NCBI GenBank assembly: GCA_030590185.1
Contig: JAUUZB010000199.1
Coordinates: forward strand, 1-6,883
Length of the DNA stretch: 6,883 nucleotides
DNA from: Deltaproteobacteria bacterium
GTDB lineage: Bacteria; Myxococcota; XYA12-FULL-58-9; JAUUZB01
Reading direction: 5' to 3'
The notes under the pieces were generated by a model. It was not told the DNA's origin. It did not search any database and saw only the letters and a program-made list of their open reading frames with translations. Below, piece after piece: positions 1 to 6,269 of the stretch. The translations under genes and the position numbers were made by a program. Numbering within the stretch: position 1 is the first letter of the stretch; each line of letters starts with the position of its first letter.

Positions 1-1007
1 GACAAGATCTCGCCACCGGCGAGTGGGTCGTGATCGCCCCGGAGCGGCTCAAGGGCAGACCGCTACAGTCGGAGACCAACCCCGGGATGGAGACCCACCC
101 GGAGCACGCCGCGGACTGCCCCTTTTGCCCCGCCAACGAAGAGCGCTTCGTGCATACGGAGCTCGACACGGTCGCCGATCGGTTGGGCGACCACCGCTGG
201 CGGGTGCGGGGGATCGAGAACAAGTACAAGATCTTCAGCCCCGAGGCCGACGGGGCCCACGGCTCCACCGAGTACGGGCGTGACGGCATCTACGCGCGCC
301 TACCGGCCGAAGGCAGCCACGAGCTAGTCATCGAGAGCCCGGTGCACAACCGCACCTTCGCCACCATGGCGGCGCAGGAGGCCGAGGCGGTGGTGGAGAT
401 GTATCTGCGCCGCTTCCACGCCCTGCGGCGACGCCCCGGCCACCTGCTCAGCATCCTGTTCAAGAACCACGGCCGCAAGTCCGGCGCCTCCCAGATCCAC
501 CCCCACACCCAAATCATGAGCAGCCGGGTGGTACCGAACGCGGTGCGCAACCTGTTGGCGGAGGCCAGCCGCTACTTCGACGCCCACGGCATCTGCGTGT
601 TCTGCAAAATCCTCGCCCACGAGCTCGCCGATGGGAAACGCATCGTCTACCAGAACGAGCATTTCGTCGCCTGCGTGCCCTACGCCCAGGCGACGCCCTA
701 CGAGGTGAACCTCTTCCCCCTGGTGCACGACTCCCTGTTCGAGGACATGGGGGACGCCGAGGCGGCGGCCTTTGCCGAGTGCCTGCGGGTTACCCTGCGC
801 AAGATCTACGTCGCCCTGTCGAACCCGGACTTCAATCTGCTCCTGCGCAATCCCCCCCACTCCCTGTCCCAGGTGCCGTTCTATCACTGGTACCTGCGGC
901 TCGTGCCCCACACCCGCCTGCCCGGTGGGTTTGAGCGTGGCTCGCGCATGTCGGTCAACGTGGTGTCGCCCGAGGCCTGTGCCGAGCACCTGCGGGAGTG
1001 TTCGTAG
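1..1007 (+). CDS. galT: GalT-like hexose-1-phosphate nucleotidyltransferase, 5' end cut by window
   Basis: The open frame already runs at base 3 and reads DLATGEWVVIAPER, the usual N-terminal motif of class I galactose-1-phosphate uridylyltransferases. The gene therefore starts left of the window and the GTG at 30 is not its start. Numbering from base 30, CPFC (C30, C33) is the first metal ligand pair, H106 in SPVHNRTF is the likely third ligand, and HPHTQ at 157-161 is the HIT-superfamily active site, with H159 the expected uridylylated nucleophile. A second CxxC (C189, C192) and the HWYLRLVPH segment near 286-294 also fit. The family swaps UMP between UDP-glucose and galactose-1-phosphate in the cytoplasmic Leloir pathway. 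No other Leloir gene is visible. Related enzymes such as ADP-glucose phosphorylase share these motifs, so the fold and chemistry are firm but the sugar substrate is not. The gene ends 2 bp before the stop of the convergent protease gene. Confidence 0.88.
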   Translation, partial: QDLATGEWVVIAPERLKGRPLQSETNPGMETHPEHAADCPFCPANEERFVHTELDTVADRLGDHRWRVRGIENKYKIFSPEADGAHGSTEYGRDGIYARLPAEGSHELVIESPVHNRTFATMAAQEAEAVVEMYLRRFHALRRRPGHLLSILFKNHGRKSGASQIHPHTQIMSSRVVPNAVRNLLAEASRYFDAHGICVFCKILAHELADGKRIVYQNEHFVACVPYAQATPYEVNLFPLVHDSLFEDMGDAEAAAFAECLRVTLRKIYVALSNPDFNLLLRNPPHSLSQVPFYHWYLRLVPHTRLPGGFERGSRMSVNVVSPEACAEHLRECS

Positions 1008-1009
1008 GG

Positions 1010-2155
1010 CTACAGGCAGTAGAAGGCGCCGAGCTGCTCCGACCAGCCGCAGGTCTGCTCACACTCGTTGCAGCGGCGGGTCTTCACCACGTCGTTCTCG
1101 CACCAGATGGCTGCGTTGTTTTGACACATCCCGCGCGGGTCCATCTGGTCGCACACCGACTGGCAGCGATAGAGTCCGTCGTTCGTCAGCCCGCACATCC
1201 CTCCGCCAGCGGCGCAATCGAGGGTGACCACGAGGGTACCGTCGCAGTAGATCGCCTGGCTGCCGTCGTTGCTACAGCGGCCCTCGAGGGTCTCGGTGCC
1301 GCACCCGGCTTGATTGCCGTTGATGAAGTCACATTCGGCGTCGGTCCGCACGTAGTGATCGAACCCCGCGCACACGGTCTCTCCCCAGGAGAGCACCCCG
1401 ATGGCGCGGATTTCATTGTTGGGCATGGTCCACAGCGCCGGTCCCCCTGAGTCCCCCCAGCAGACACCGGCGAGCTCGTAGCCGTTGACCCCGATGTCGA
1501 AGGAGAGCAGGTCGTCCACCTCCTCGGTGGCCCACCAGCGTTGGTTGTTGCCCGAGTAGCCGTCGCCGTCGGTGTCGCCGTAGCCGACGGCCTGGATGAT
1601 CTCCCCCACCAGGCCAGGGTCGGGCAGGGCGTCGCAGTTGAAGGGCAGCGGGATGATGCTGGGTAGGTAATCGGTGGCGGGCTCGGCCAGGACCAGGATC
1701 GCGACGTCGTGGATCGAGGTGTCACCCCAGTCATCGTACTCAGGATGGGCGGTGAGCTCGACGACGTCGATGGTGGCGAGGGGGGTGCCGGCGTCGGGGC
1801 CAAAGGCCACCTGCACGTCGGTCGCGGGCACGTAGCCTAGCCCGGTATCATCGACCACACAGTGGGCCGCGGTCAGGACGACGTCGGCGGAGACGAGGGT
1901 CCCAGTGCAGCTGTTGCCCCAGCCATCGAGCAGGATGGAGACCACCGACTGAGCCTGGTCGTCGCTGAGCGCCACGATGGCGGGATCCCAGGTGGCGTCA
2001 CCGTTGACGATGGCGTAGCTGCTGCCGGGGAAGGTGCGGTGATCGCCGCACTCGAGGAGTGGGTCTGGGTTGGGGTTGTCGCCGGTGCAGGCGACGGCCT
2101 GGAGGGTGATCATGGCTACGAGCCAAATCCGTAGGGTAAGGATGTTGGGTTTCAT
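1010..2155 (-). CDS. S1-family serine protease lipoprotein with Cys-rich C-terminal repeats
   Basis: The product has 381 residues. It starts with a short basic n-region, a hydrophobic stretch and LQAVAC, so it is exported and probably lipidated at C23. A chymotrypsin-fold domain follows. IVNG at 49-52 looks like the mature N-terminus after zymogen cleavage. The triad is H98 (LTAAHC), D150 (HDVAIL) and S236 (GDSGGP). C83-C99 and C232-C262 match the family disulfides. The residue at the position of trypsin Asp189 is Gly230, while Asp266 may sit at position 226, so the primary specificity is unclear. Residues 294-380 hold two Cys-rich modules of five Cys each. An in-frame ATG lies 12 bases upstream at 2167. 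I prefer 2155 because it overlaps the upstream stop as ATGA and has GGAG six bases before it. The natural substrate is unknown; the coupled repeat lipoprotein is an obvious candidate. Confidence 0.9.
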   Translation of the reverse strand: MKPNILTLRIWLVAMITLQAVACTGDNPNPDPLLECGDHRTFPGSSYAIVNGDATWDPAIVALSDDQAQSVVSILLDGWGNSCTGTLVSADVVLTAAHCVVDDTGLGYVPATDVQVAFGPDAGTPLATIDVVELTAHPEYDDWGDTSIHDVAILVLAEPATDYLPSIIPLPFNCDALPDPGLVGEIIQAVGYGDTDGDGYSGNNQRWWATEEVDDLLSFDIGVNGYELAGVCWGDSGGPALWTMPNNEIRAIGVLSWGETVCAGFDHYVRTDAECDFINGNQAGCGTETLEGRCSNDGSQAIYCDGTLVVTLDCAAGGGMCGLTNDGLYRCQSVCDQMDPRGMCQNNAAIWCENDVVKTRRCNECEQTCGWSEQLGAFYCL

Positions 2156-2165
2156 CGCCGGCTCC
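2152..2165 (-). promoter_or_regulatory. ATGA stop/start overlap with GGAG ribosome binding site
   Basis: The stop TGA of the repeat lipoprotein (2154-2152) overlaps the protease ATG (2155-2153) as ATGA. GGAG at 2165-2162 lies six bases before that ATG. This is a classic translational-coupling layout and decides the protease start over the alternative ATG at 2167. Confidence 0.75.
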
Positions 2166-3411
2166 ATTCTACTCCGCTGGTGAGGGACGGGAGGTCAGGG
2201 GTCACGACGACCTCCTTGCGGCATTGTGCGGTCCAGGTTTCCTGGCGGTCTTGCACTTCCCTTAAGAGATATTTGTGAGAGCGCTCCACGCTGAGCAGGT
2301 TGCCATCGTCGTCCCACGTGTAGGTCTCGTCGGAGAGTGGGTTGTATCGGTCTTCCCGATAATCGTAGTATTTGTGAGATAGCACGGTGCCGTTGGCATC
2401 GTGCGTCCAGACGTCCTTCTCTATTGGCGAGTCGCCGCTGCTCGACCGCGTGAAGATCCGCAGGTTGCCCTCGTCGTCGTATTTCCACTCCCAGTCCTCA
2501 TGGTGTTCGTACGACAGGGGGTTGCCTCTTTGGTCATAGGTGAGGGTCACGGTTACGTCCACCGTGCCATCGGCGCCGTTGTCCTCCTCTCGGGTGAGGA
2601 GGTTGCCGTCGGCGTCGTAGGTTGAGGAGGCGACGCGATCCGGCGTTCCATCGAGGCCCCAATCGAGCTCATAGGCGATCCGGTTGCCGTCGGCGTCGTA
2701 GCCGTAGGTTTCGCGATAATCCATGGTGCCGTCAAAGTGGAAGTCGCGCTCCACGGCGATCAGGTAACCGGCAACGTCGAAGGTGAATCGCTGGTCCACC
2801 GCGCCGTCGGCGTTTTCGTCGAGCTCCTCTGAGAGCCAGTCGCCGCCTGCGTCGTAGGTCAAGGTGCGTTGCCAATCCGAGGCGCCGTCGCCGTCCTGAT
2901 CACGGTGGTTGCCGATCAGGTTGCCGCTGGCGTCGAAGAGCCAGGTCTCGCGCCAGACCAACTCCAGCGCGCCGGCGCCCTCGTAAATTTCGTGGGAGAG
3001 TAGGTTGCCGTCGGCGTCGTAGGTCCAGGTCTCCTGATAATGGGGCGAGCCGGGTTGGGCCGGATTGGCCTCTGCATAGGCGATCAGGTTGCCCGCGCCA
3101 TCGTAGGTGAAAGACCGGCGCTCATCCACGATCCCATCAGCGGCTAGATCCCACTCGCTGAGCAATAGCCGGCCCTGGTCGTCGTAAGAGTGGACCGTGC
3201 GAGCGCCCTGGACCCCGGGCTCGAAGCATTGAAAATCGTAGACGATCTCCCGGCCGGCTTCATCGTAGGTGCGAGTCCAGCGAAACTCGACGCTGCCATC
3301 GCCGTCTGCGTCGAGCTCGTGGACACACGGGTGCTCATCATCGCAGGCCGCCCACAGTTGCGCGCAGGCGACCACACCAACGATGAAGGGACGGGTCCTG
3401 GGATTCACCAT
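2152..3411 (-). CDS. YD/Asp-loop repeat lipoprotein, shorter paralogue
   Basis: The product has 419 residues. An N-terminal export signal (MVNPRTRP, then a hydrophobic stretch) carries Cys at 16 and 23; either could be lipidated, though neither lipobox is perfect. After a conserved Asp-rich start (HELDADGDG, 31-39), residues 49-394 form about 13 tandem units, mostly 27 residues long. Each unit begins YDxxGNLLSxE, and many continue with an Asp-Gly loop such as DQDGDGASD. This resembles RHS/YD repeats combined with calcium-binding Asp loops, but there is no RHS core or toxin domain. Units 10-13 are more diverged. C29, C62 and C397 are shared with the paralogue at 4014-5543 and may form capping disulfides. 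The frame is open upstream to 3648, but I chose the ATG at 3411 because it places the signal peptide at the N-terminus and lies about 40 bases below a good promoter. The gene is coupled to the downstream protease. It is probably a surface or periplasmic structural or adhesive protein; the function is not known. Confidence 0.85.
   Translation of the reverse strand: MVNPRTRPFIVGVVACAQLWAACDDEHPCVHELDADGDGSVEFRWTRTYDEAGREIVYDFQCFEPGVQGARTVHSYDDQGRLLLSEWDLAADGIVDERRSFTYDGAGNLIAYAEANPAQPGSPHYQETWTYDADGNLLSHEIYEGAGALELVWRETWLFDASGNLIGNHRDQDGDGASDWQRTLTYDAGGDWLSEELDENADGAVDQRFTFDVAGYLIAVERDFHFDGTMDYRETYGYDADGNRIAYELDWGLDGTPDRVASSTYDADGNLLTREEDNGADGTVDVTVTLTYDQRGNPLSYEHHEDWEWKYDDEGNLRIFTRSSSGDSPIEKDVWTHDANGTVLSHKYYDYREDRYNPLSDETYTWDDDGNLLSVERSHKYLLREVQDRQETWTAQCRKEVVVTPDLPSLTSGVEWSRR
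2230..3267 (-). repeat. Coding tandem array of about 81-bp units (13 units)
   Basis: The array encodes residues 49-394 of the shorter repeat lipoprotein. Unit lengths in residues are mostly 27, with variants of 19, 25, 26, 28 and 29. Each unit starts at YD, FD, HD or WD followed by an xxGN-type turn. On the plus strand the units show as recurrent GTTGCCGTCGGCGTCGTAGG-like blocks. Confidence 0.9.
3017..3041. repeat. 25-bp exact direct repeat, copy 1 (partner 5137-5161)
   Basis: This stretch is identical to 5137-5161 and codes for the same unit boundary (YQETWTYD) in both paralogues. The copies are in the same orientation, 2120 bp apart. They are a coding homology shared by descent and could also serve as a recombination site. 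Confidence 0.85.
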
Positions 3412-3457
3412 GCCCCCTTGGCGGCGGAATAGAAACGAACCGAGCGCGCCCTCGGTG

Positions 3458-3486
3458 ATGCTAGGCTGATACGGCTGATCTTTCAA
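3458..3486 (-). promoter_or_regulatory. Predicted sigma70-type promoter of the repeat lipoprotein-protease operon
   Basis: On the minus strand TTGAAA (3486-3481) is followed after exactly 17 bases by TAGCAT (3463-3458). This gives 5 of 6 and 4 of 6 matches to the consensus. The start of transcription would be near 3451, leaving about 40 bases before the ATG at 3411, with an AAGGGGG stretch close to the ATG. It argues against the longer upstream frame being translated. Confidence 0.5.
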
Positions 3487-3513
3487 TCCCCGGCCGCACA
3501 GCGGGTGTGGGGG

Positions 3514-3542
3514 TTGAACAATTCCAACCGGCGGGTCACACT
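3514..3542 (+). promoter_or_regulatory. Weak promoter candidate for the Cys-rich lipoprotein
   Basis: TTGAAC (3514-3519), a 17-base spacer and CACACT (3537-3542) precede the ATG at 3549 by six bases. The -10 match is only 3 of 6, and transcription would start at or next to the ATG. An imperfect inverted repeat GGTTG (3512-3516) / CAACC (3525-3529) overlaps the -35. This is speculative. Confidence 0.2.
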
Positions 3543-3548
3543 CTCGCG

Positions 3549-4007
3549 ATGCCGGCTGGACTGAAAGCGGATCTCCTGGGGCGGGCAGGGGTGGTCGTTG
3601 GCGCTGCAGGGATGCTGCTCGCGGCTGGTTGTGGCGGCGGAGAGCCACGGCTGAACGAATTGTGCAAAGAATTCGTAGGCCTCGTCAGCGATTGCGATGA
3701 AGATTACGATATCGGCGACTGTTCGGTCGTATATTCCTACGACCCATACTACGACTGCTGCCTTCGGTGGTTCTACGATTGCGCGATCCGACAGTTTCAG
3801 TGCGACGATATCGATCCCTTGACGCCGATGCAGACGGAGAATGCGTATTGCATCGAACAAGGCGAGGATTGCCCCGACGAATACATCCAAAAGGCAAACT
3901 TCCAAGAGCCCGTGGCCTGCTATCAAGAACTCAGCGAGTGCTATTCCGCGGCGCCGGACGATATCTCGGCCTCCCAAGAAGACGGGGAGTCATGCACGCC
4001 GTTTTGA
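3549..4007 (+). CDS. Cys-rich acidic lipoprotein of unknown function
   Basis: The product has 152 residues. MPAGLKADLLGR followed by AGVVVGAAGMLLAAGC is a clean lipoprotein signal with lipobox LAAGC and lipidated C28, so it is a membrane-anchored exported protein. The mature part is acidic and Tyr-rich, with 12 further Cys (39, 49, 58, 70, 71, 78, 85, 101, 108, 124, 131, 149). The even number is consistent with up to six disulfides. I recognise no domain. A GTG at 3507 in the same frame would add 14 residues, but 3549 puts the signal in the normal position. There is no clear SD. GC is about 51% over 3661-3900 by hand count, against about 65% in galT, which suggests separate ancestry or relaxed codon use. 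It sits between two paralogous repeat lipoproteins, divergent from the first and convergent with the second (6 bp between stops). Confidence 0.75.
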   Translation: MPAGLKADLLGRAGVVVGAAGMLLAAGCGGGEPRLNELCKEFVGLVSDCDEDYDIGDCSVVYSYDPYYDCCLRWFYDCAIRQFQCDDIDPLTPMQTENAYCIEQGEDCPDEYIQKANFQEPVACYQELSECYSAAPDDISASQEDGESCTPF

Positions 4008-4013
4008 ACGCGC

Positions 4014-5543
4014 TCAGTCCGTTGGCAGCTCAGGCGGTTCGGGCGGCTCGGGAGCCTCTGTCCGGCAGTCGCGCGACCAAGTCTCCCAACGATTGACGTT
4101 GCCGCTGGGCCCATAGTCCAGCACGTAAGACCGCTTGTTGTCGTTGAGGTCGTAGCTCCAGCTCTCTCGGAACGCATCCCGGGGATACGCCGGGTAGAAA
4201 TAGATTCGCCGGGTGAACCGCTCGTAAAACAGCAGGTTCCCCCGGGTATCAAAGCCCCACACATCCCTGCGCTCGAGCTCGCCGTCGCCATCCACGTCCT
4301 TTTCGTAGGAGAGGAGGTTGCCGGCCGTGTCGTAGGTCCAGGTCTTCCGGAAGTCCGGGGCGGCGTCGCCCCGGCTATCGACCTCGTATGACAACAGGTT
4401 GCCGGCCGTGTCGTAGGTGTAGACCTTGGTCTCGTCGATCCCGCCGTTGCCATCGCTGTCCGTTTGGGTCGAGAGCAGGTTGCCGGCGGTGTCGTACCGA
4501 TGGGTGATCCGGGAGTCGACCGTGCCGTCGGCGCCCGCATCCTCTTCATCCACCAGCAGGTTGCCGTCTGGATCCCAGGTCCGAGTGCGGCGCCATTCGA
4601 GGGTCCCGTCGGCGCCGACGTCCCTTTCATCCACTAACGGGTTGTCGTCCGCGTCGTAGGTGTGGGTCAGGCGCCAATCGACCGCCCCATCCTTATCCTT
4701 GTCCTCCTCCTCCACCAGAATATTGCCGGACGAGTCGTACAGGAAACGCTCGTCAACGATCCCATCAGCACCCGCGTCGGTCTCCTCCGACAGCAAATCG
4801 CCGCTGGGGCCATAGGCGAAGGTGCGGCGCCAATCCGCAACCCCGTCTCCGTCTTGGTCCCGGTCCTGGGAGACCAGATTTCCGTCGGCGTCGTAGGTAT
4901 AACTGAACCGTCGATCGACGGCACCGTCACCATCGTTGTCGAGCTCTGCACTGAGCAAGTTGCCCTGCGCGTCGTAGACCCGGGCGAGCCAAGACTCGAG
5001 GCTGCCGTCACCGTCGTAGTCGAGCTCTTCACTGAGCAGATTGCCCTGCGCGTCGTAGGTCCAGTTTTTGCGGTAGGAGAGCAGCAACGCGCCGGTCCCC
5101 TGCCAGCGTTCGTGGGAGAGCGGCCGGCCGGCGGAATCGTAGGTCCAGGTCTCCTGATAATTCGGCAGCCCGGTGACCGGGAGCCGGATTTCATGGTAGC
5201 CGATCAGGTTGCCCGCCGCGTCGTAGGTGTAGGTCTTGCGGCTGTCCACCACTCCGTCGGTGCCTAAGTCCCAGTCCCGGCCGATGGCGTTGCCGTCGTC
5301 GTCGTAGGCAAAAGTCGTACGTGAGGTGATGTCGGGGTCACAAGCAAAGCAATCGTAGTCGTACGAGATCTCCCGCCAGTCGGTATCGTAGGTGTGGGTC
5401 CAGCGAAACTCGATCGTGTTGTCGCCATCGCTGTCCATCTCGTGGATGCAGACGCCACCGGGAGGATCGTCAGCGTGGCAGGCGATGGGCACTAGGGCGC
5501 CGGCAAAGGAGGCGACCAGGATGGCACGGGCTCTCGGCGTCAT
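4014..5543 (-). CDS. YD/Asp-loop repeat lipoprotein, longer paralogue
   Basis: The product has 509 residues. A signal peptide of about 21 residues ends VPIAC (C22, possibly lipidated, imperfect lipobox). The Asp-rich head IHEMDSDGDNTIEFRW closely matches the paralogue at 2152-3411. Residues 52-490 form about 16 units of mainly 27 residues: YDxxGNLLSxE, then an Asp loop such as DYDGDGSLE, DNDGDGAVD, DQDGDGVAD, DKDKDGAVD or DVDGDGELE, then a short R-x-T-Y-T strand. The Asp loops match the D-x-D-x-D-G-x-x-D/E pattern of calcium-binding repeats; calcium binding is inferred. C32, C65 and C493 are shared with the paralogue, and C68 is extra. The C-terminus is a Pro/Glu tail (EAPEPPEPPELPTD). No protease is coupled to this copy. 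No strong SD stands next to the ATG; a GGAGGAG lies about 35 bases upstream. It is probably a secreted envelope protein of structural or adhesive role. Confidence 0.85.
   Translation of the reverse strand: MTPRARAILVASFAGALVPIACHADDPPGGVCIHEMDSDGDNTIEFRWTHTYDTDWREISYDYDCFACDPDITSRTTFAYDDDGNAIGRDWDLGTDGVVDSRKTYTYDAAGNLIGYHEIRLPVTGLPNYQETWTYDSAGRPLSHERWQGTGALLLSYRKNWTYDAQGNLLSEELDYDGDGSLESWLARVYDAQGNLLSAELDNDGDGAVDRRFSYTYDADGNLVSQDRDQDGDGVADWRRTFAYGPSGDLLSEETDAGADGIVDERFLYDSSGNILVEEEDKDKDGAVDWRLTHTYDADDNPLVDERDVGADGTLEWRRTRTWDPDGNLLVDEEDAGADGTVDSRITHRYDTAGNLLSTQTDSDGNGGIDETKVYTYDTAGNLLSYEVDSRGDAAPDFRKTWTYDTAGNLLSYEKDVDGDGELERRDVWGFDTRGNLLFYERFTRRIYFYPAYPRDAFRESWSYDLNDNKRSYVLDYGPSGNVNRWETWSRDCRTEAPEPPEPPELPTD
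4074..5390 (-). repeat. Coding tandem array of about 81-bp units (16 units)
   Basis: The array encodes residues 52-490 of the longer repeat lipoprotein. The 81-bp period can be read at DNA level: GGTTGCCGGCCGTGTCGTAG starts at 4316 and 4397, with a near copy at 4478. A near-identical pair of about 38 bases starts at 4941 and 5022. The most similar neighbours suggest recent unit duplication. Confidence 0.92.
5137..5161. repeat. 25-bp exact direct repeat, copy 2 (partner 3017-3041)
   Basis: Identical to 3017-3041 and in the same orientation; see that entry. Confidence 0.85.
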
Positions 5544-5588
5544 GGCAATGGACTCAAATTCGGAGCCGCGCTTCTCCTCCGAGGGAGT

Positions 5589-5622
5589 GTGGCCGGCCGG
5601 TCCGCATCGCCTACGCGGCCAC
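5589..5622 (-). other. Stem-loop at the end of vapC
   Basis: GTGGCCG (5589-5595) and CGGCCAC (5616-5622) can pair across a 20-base loop that includes the vapC stop and a GGCCGGCC palindrome overlapping the left arm. There is no T tract, so it is not a canonical intrinsic terminator. It may slow or end transcription between vapC and the repeat lipoprotein gene 67 bp further on. Confidence 0.3.
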
Positions 5623-5997
5623 GATGTCGGTTCGTGAAAAGTCCTCGCCGACGAACAACAAAGATTGGTCGGCCAATGTCGCCGTGGCGTAGCTCATGCA
5701 GTCACCGAAGTTGAGCGCTGCGGCGTGGCGGCCCTTTCCAAAACGCAGATAAGCCCCGACTGCGGCCTTCCAGTGCTCGTCCGAAAACGGGATGAGGACG
5801 AAGCCCCCCTCATCAACGAAGGCGCGGATCAACGGGCGGGCGTCGGTTCGCATGCGGGCCGAGAGTACGATGCCGGTCTCACACAGGGTGGGGGTTCCGA
5901 TCCCAACGGCGTCGGCTTCGTTGAGCTTGGCCTGGATGATTCCGAACCCGGGCTCCTGGAAAACGATGGCGACGATGGCGGAGGTATCGACGATCAA
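5611..5997 (-). CDS. vapC: VapC-type PIN-domain ribonuclease toxin
   Basis: The product has 128 residues, typical for VapC. The N-terminus MIVDTSAIVAIV holds the first catalytic Asp (D4). E40 (TLCETG), D99 (NFGDCMSYA) and D119 (VGEDFSRTDI) complete the acidic metal site of the PIN nuclease fold. VapC toxins cut specific RNAs, often tRNA or rRNA, when not held by VapB; the target here cannot be read. The start is TTG at 5997, overlapping the antitoxin stop as TTGA. GGGGAG (6011-6006) precedes it by eight bases, and this start gives the exact family N-terminus. Toxin made by coupling to the antitoxin reading frame is normal for this class. All four acidic residues are present, so the toxin is probably intact. 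Confidence 0.9.
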   Translation of the reverse strand: MIVDTSAIVAIVFQEPGFGIIQAKLNEADAVGIGTPTLCETGIVLSARMRTDARPLIRAFVDEGGFVLIPFSDEHWKAAVGAYLRFGKGRHAAALNFGDCMSYATATLADQSLLFVGEDFSRTDIVAA

Positions 5998-6266
5998 ACC
6001 CCGTGCTCCCCATAGCCGAGCAGGGCGTCTTCCTCCTCACGGGTGAGTCGGCGGCCTCGCTCTTTTTTCGGCACCCGCGGCCAAATCTCTTCTTTGAGCA
6101 AACGGTCGAGCCTTTCGGCGCGCGTCGTCGGCGTCACACCGAGTCGCAGGCGGTTCTTGCGTTCCTCGAGCGCGCGCTCGATTGCCCGGGTCTTGGTCTC
6201 GCCCGTGATCTCCACGACCTCGTTGACCAACGCCTCAACGCGAGGGTTCTTCAGGGTGAGCGCCAT
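5994..6266 (-). CDS. vapB: VapB-type antitoxin (Rv0623/PSK family)
   Basis: The product has 90 residues. MALTLKNPRVEALVNEV, then TGETKTRAIERALEERKNRL, is the typical N-terminal DNA-binding and dimerisation segment of Rv0623-like VapB antitoxins. The C-terminal half is charged (KKERGRRLTREEEDALLGYG) and would wrap the toxin active site. I chose the ATG at 6266 because MALTLKNP is the family start. A TTG at 6287 in frame would add MIYILNT but would lie inside the promoter. Family members bind VapC and repress their own operon. The promoter and repeats just upstream fit such control. Confidence 0.88.
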   Translation of the reverse strand: MALTLKNPRVEALVNEVVEITGETKTRAIERALEERKNRLRLGVTPTTRAERLDRLLKEEIWPRVPKKERGRRLTREEEDALLGYGEHGV

Positions 6267-6269
6267 CGT

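Noticed and set aside
324..989. Long open frame antisense to galT
   Set aside because: It is a codon-bias shadow in high-GC DNA; the plus strand carries clear family motifs.
1004..1013. GTAG/CTAC inverted repeat between galT and the protease gene as a terminator
   Set aside because: The stem is only 4 bp with a 2-base loop and no T run.
3412..3648. In-frame extension of the shorter repeat lipoprotein to 3648
   Set aside because: The added 79 residues are Pro/Arg-rich and lack a signal. They would bury the export signal and overlap the divergent lipoprotein start, and the promoter at 3458-3486 lies downstream of that start.
4662..5267. Plus-strand open frame antisense to the longer repeat array
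   Set aside because: Its Val/Gly-rich repeats mirror the 81-bp coding repeat on the other strand.
4074..5390. CRISPR-like or satellite array from regular 81-bp spacing
   Set aside because: The period is a multiple of three, the frame is open throughout, and conservation follows the protein motif.
2152..5543. RHS polymorphic toxin or contact-dependent inhibition system
   Set aside because: No RHS core motif, no C-terminal toxin domain and no immunity gene is visible; both proteins end soon after the last repeat.
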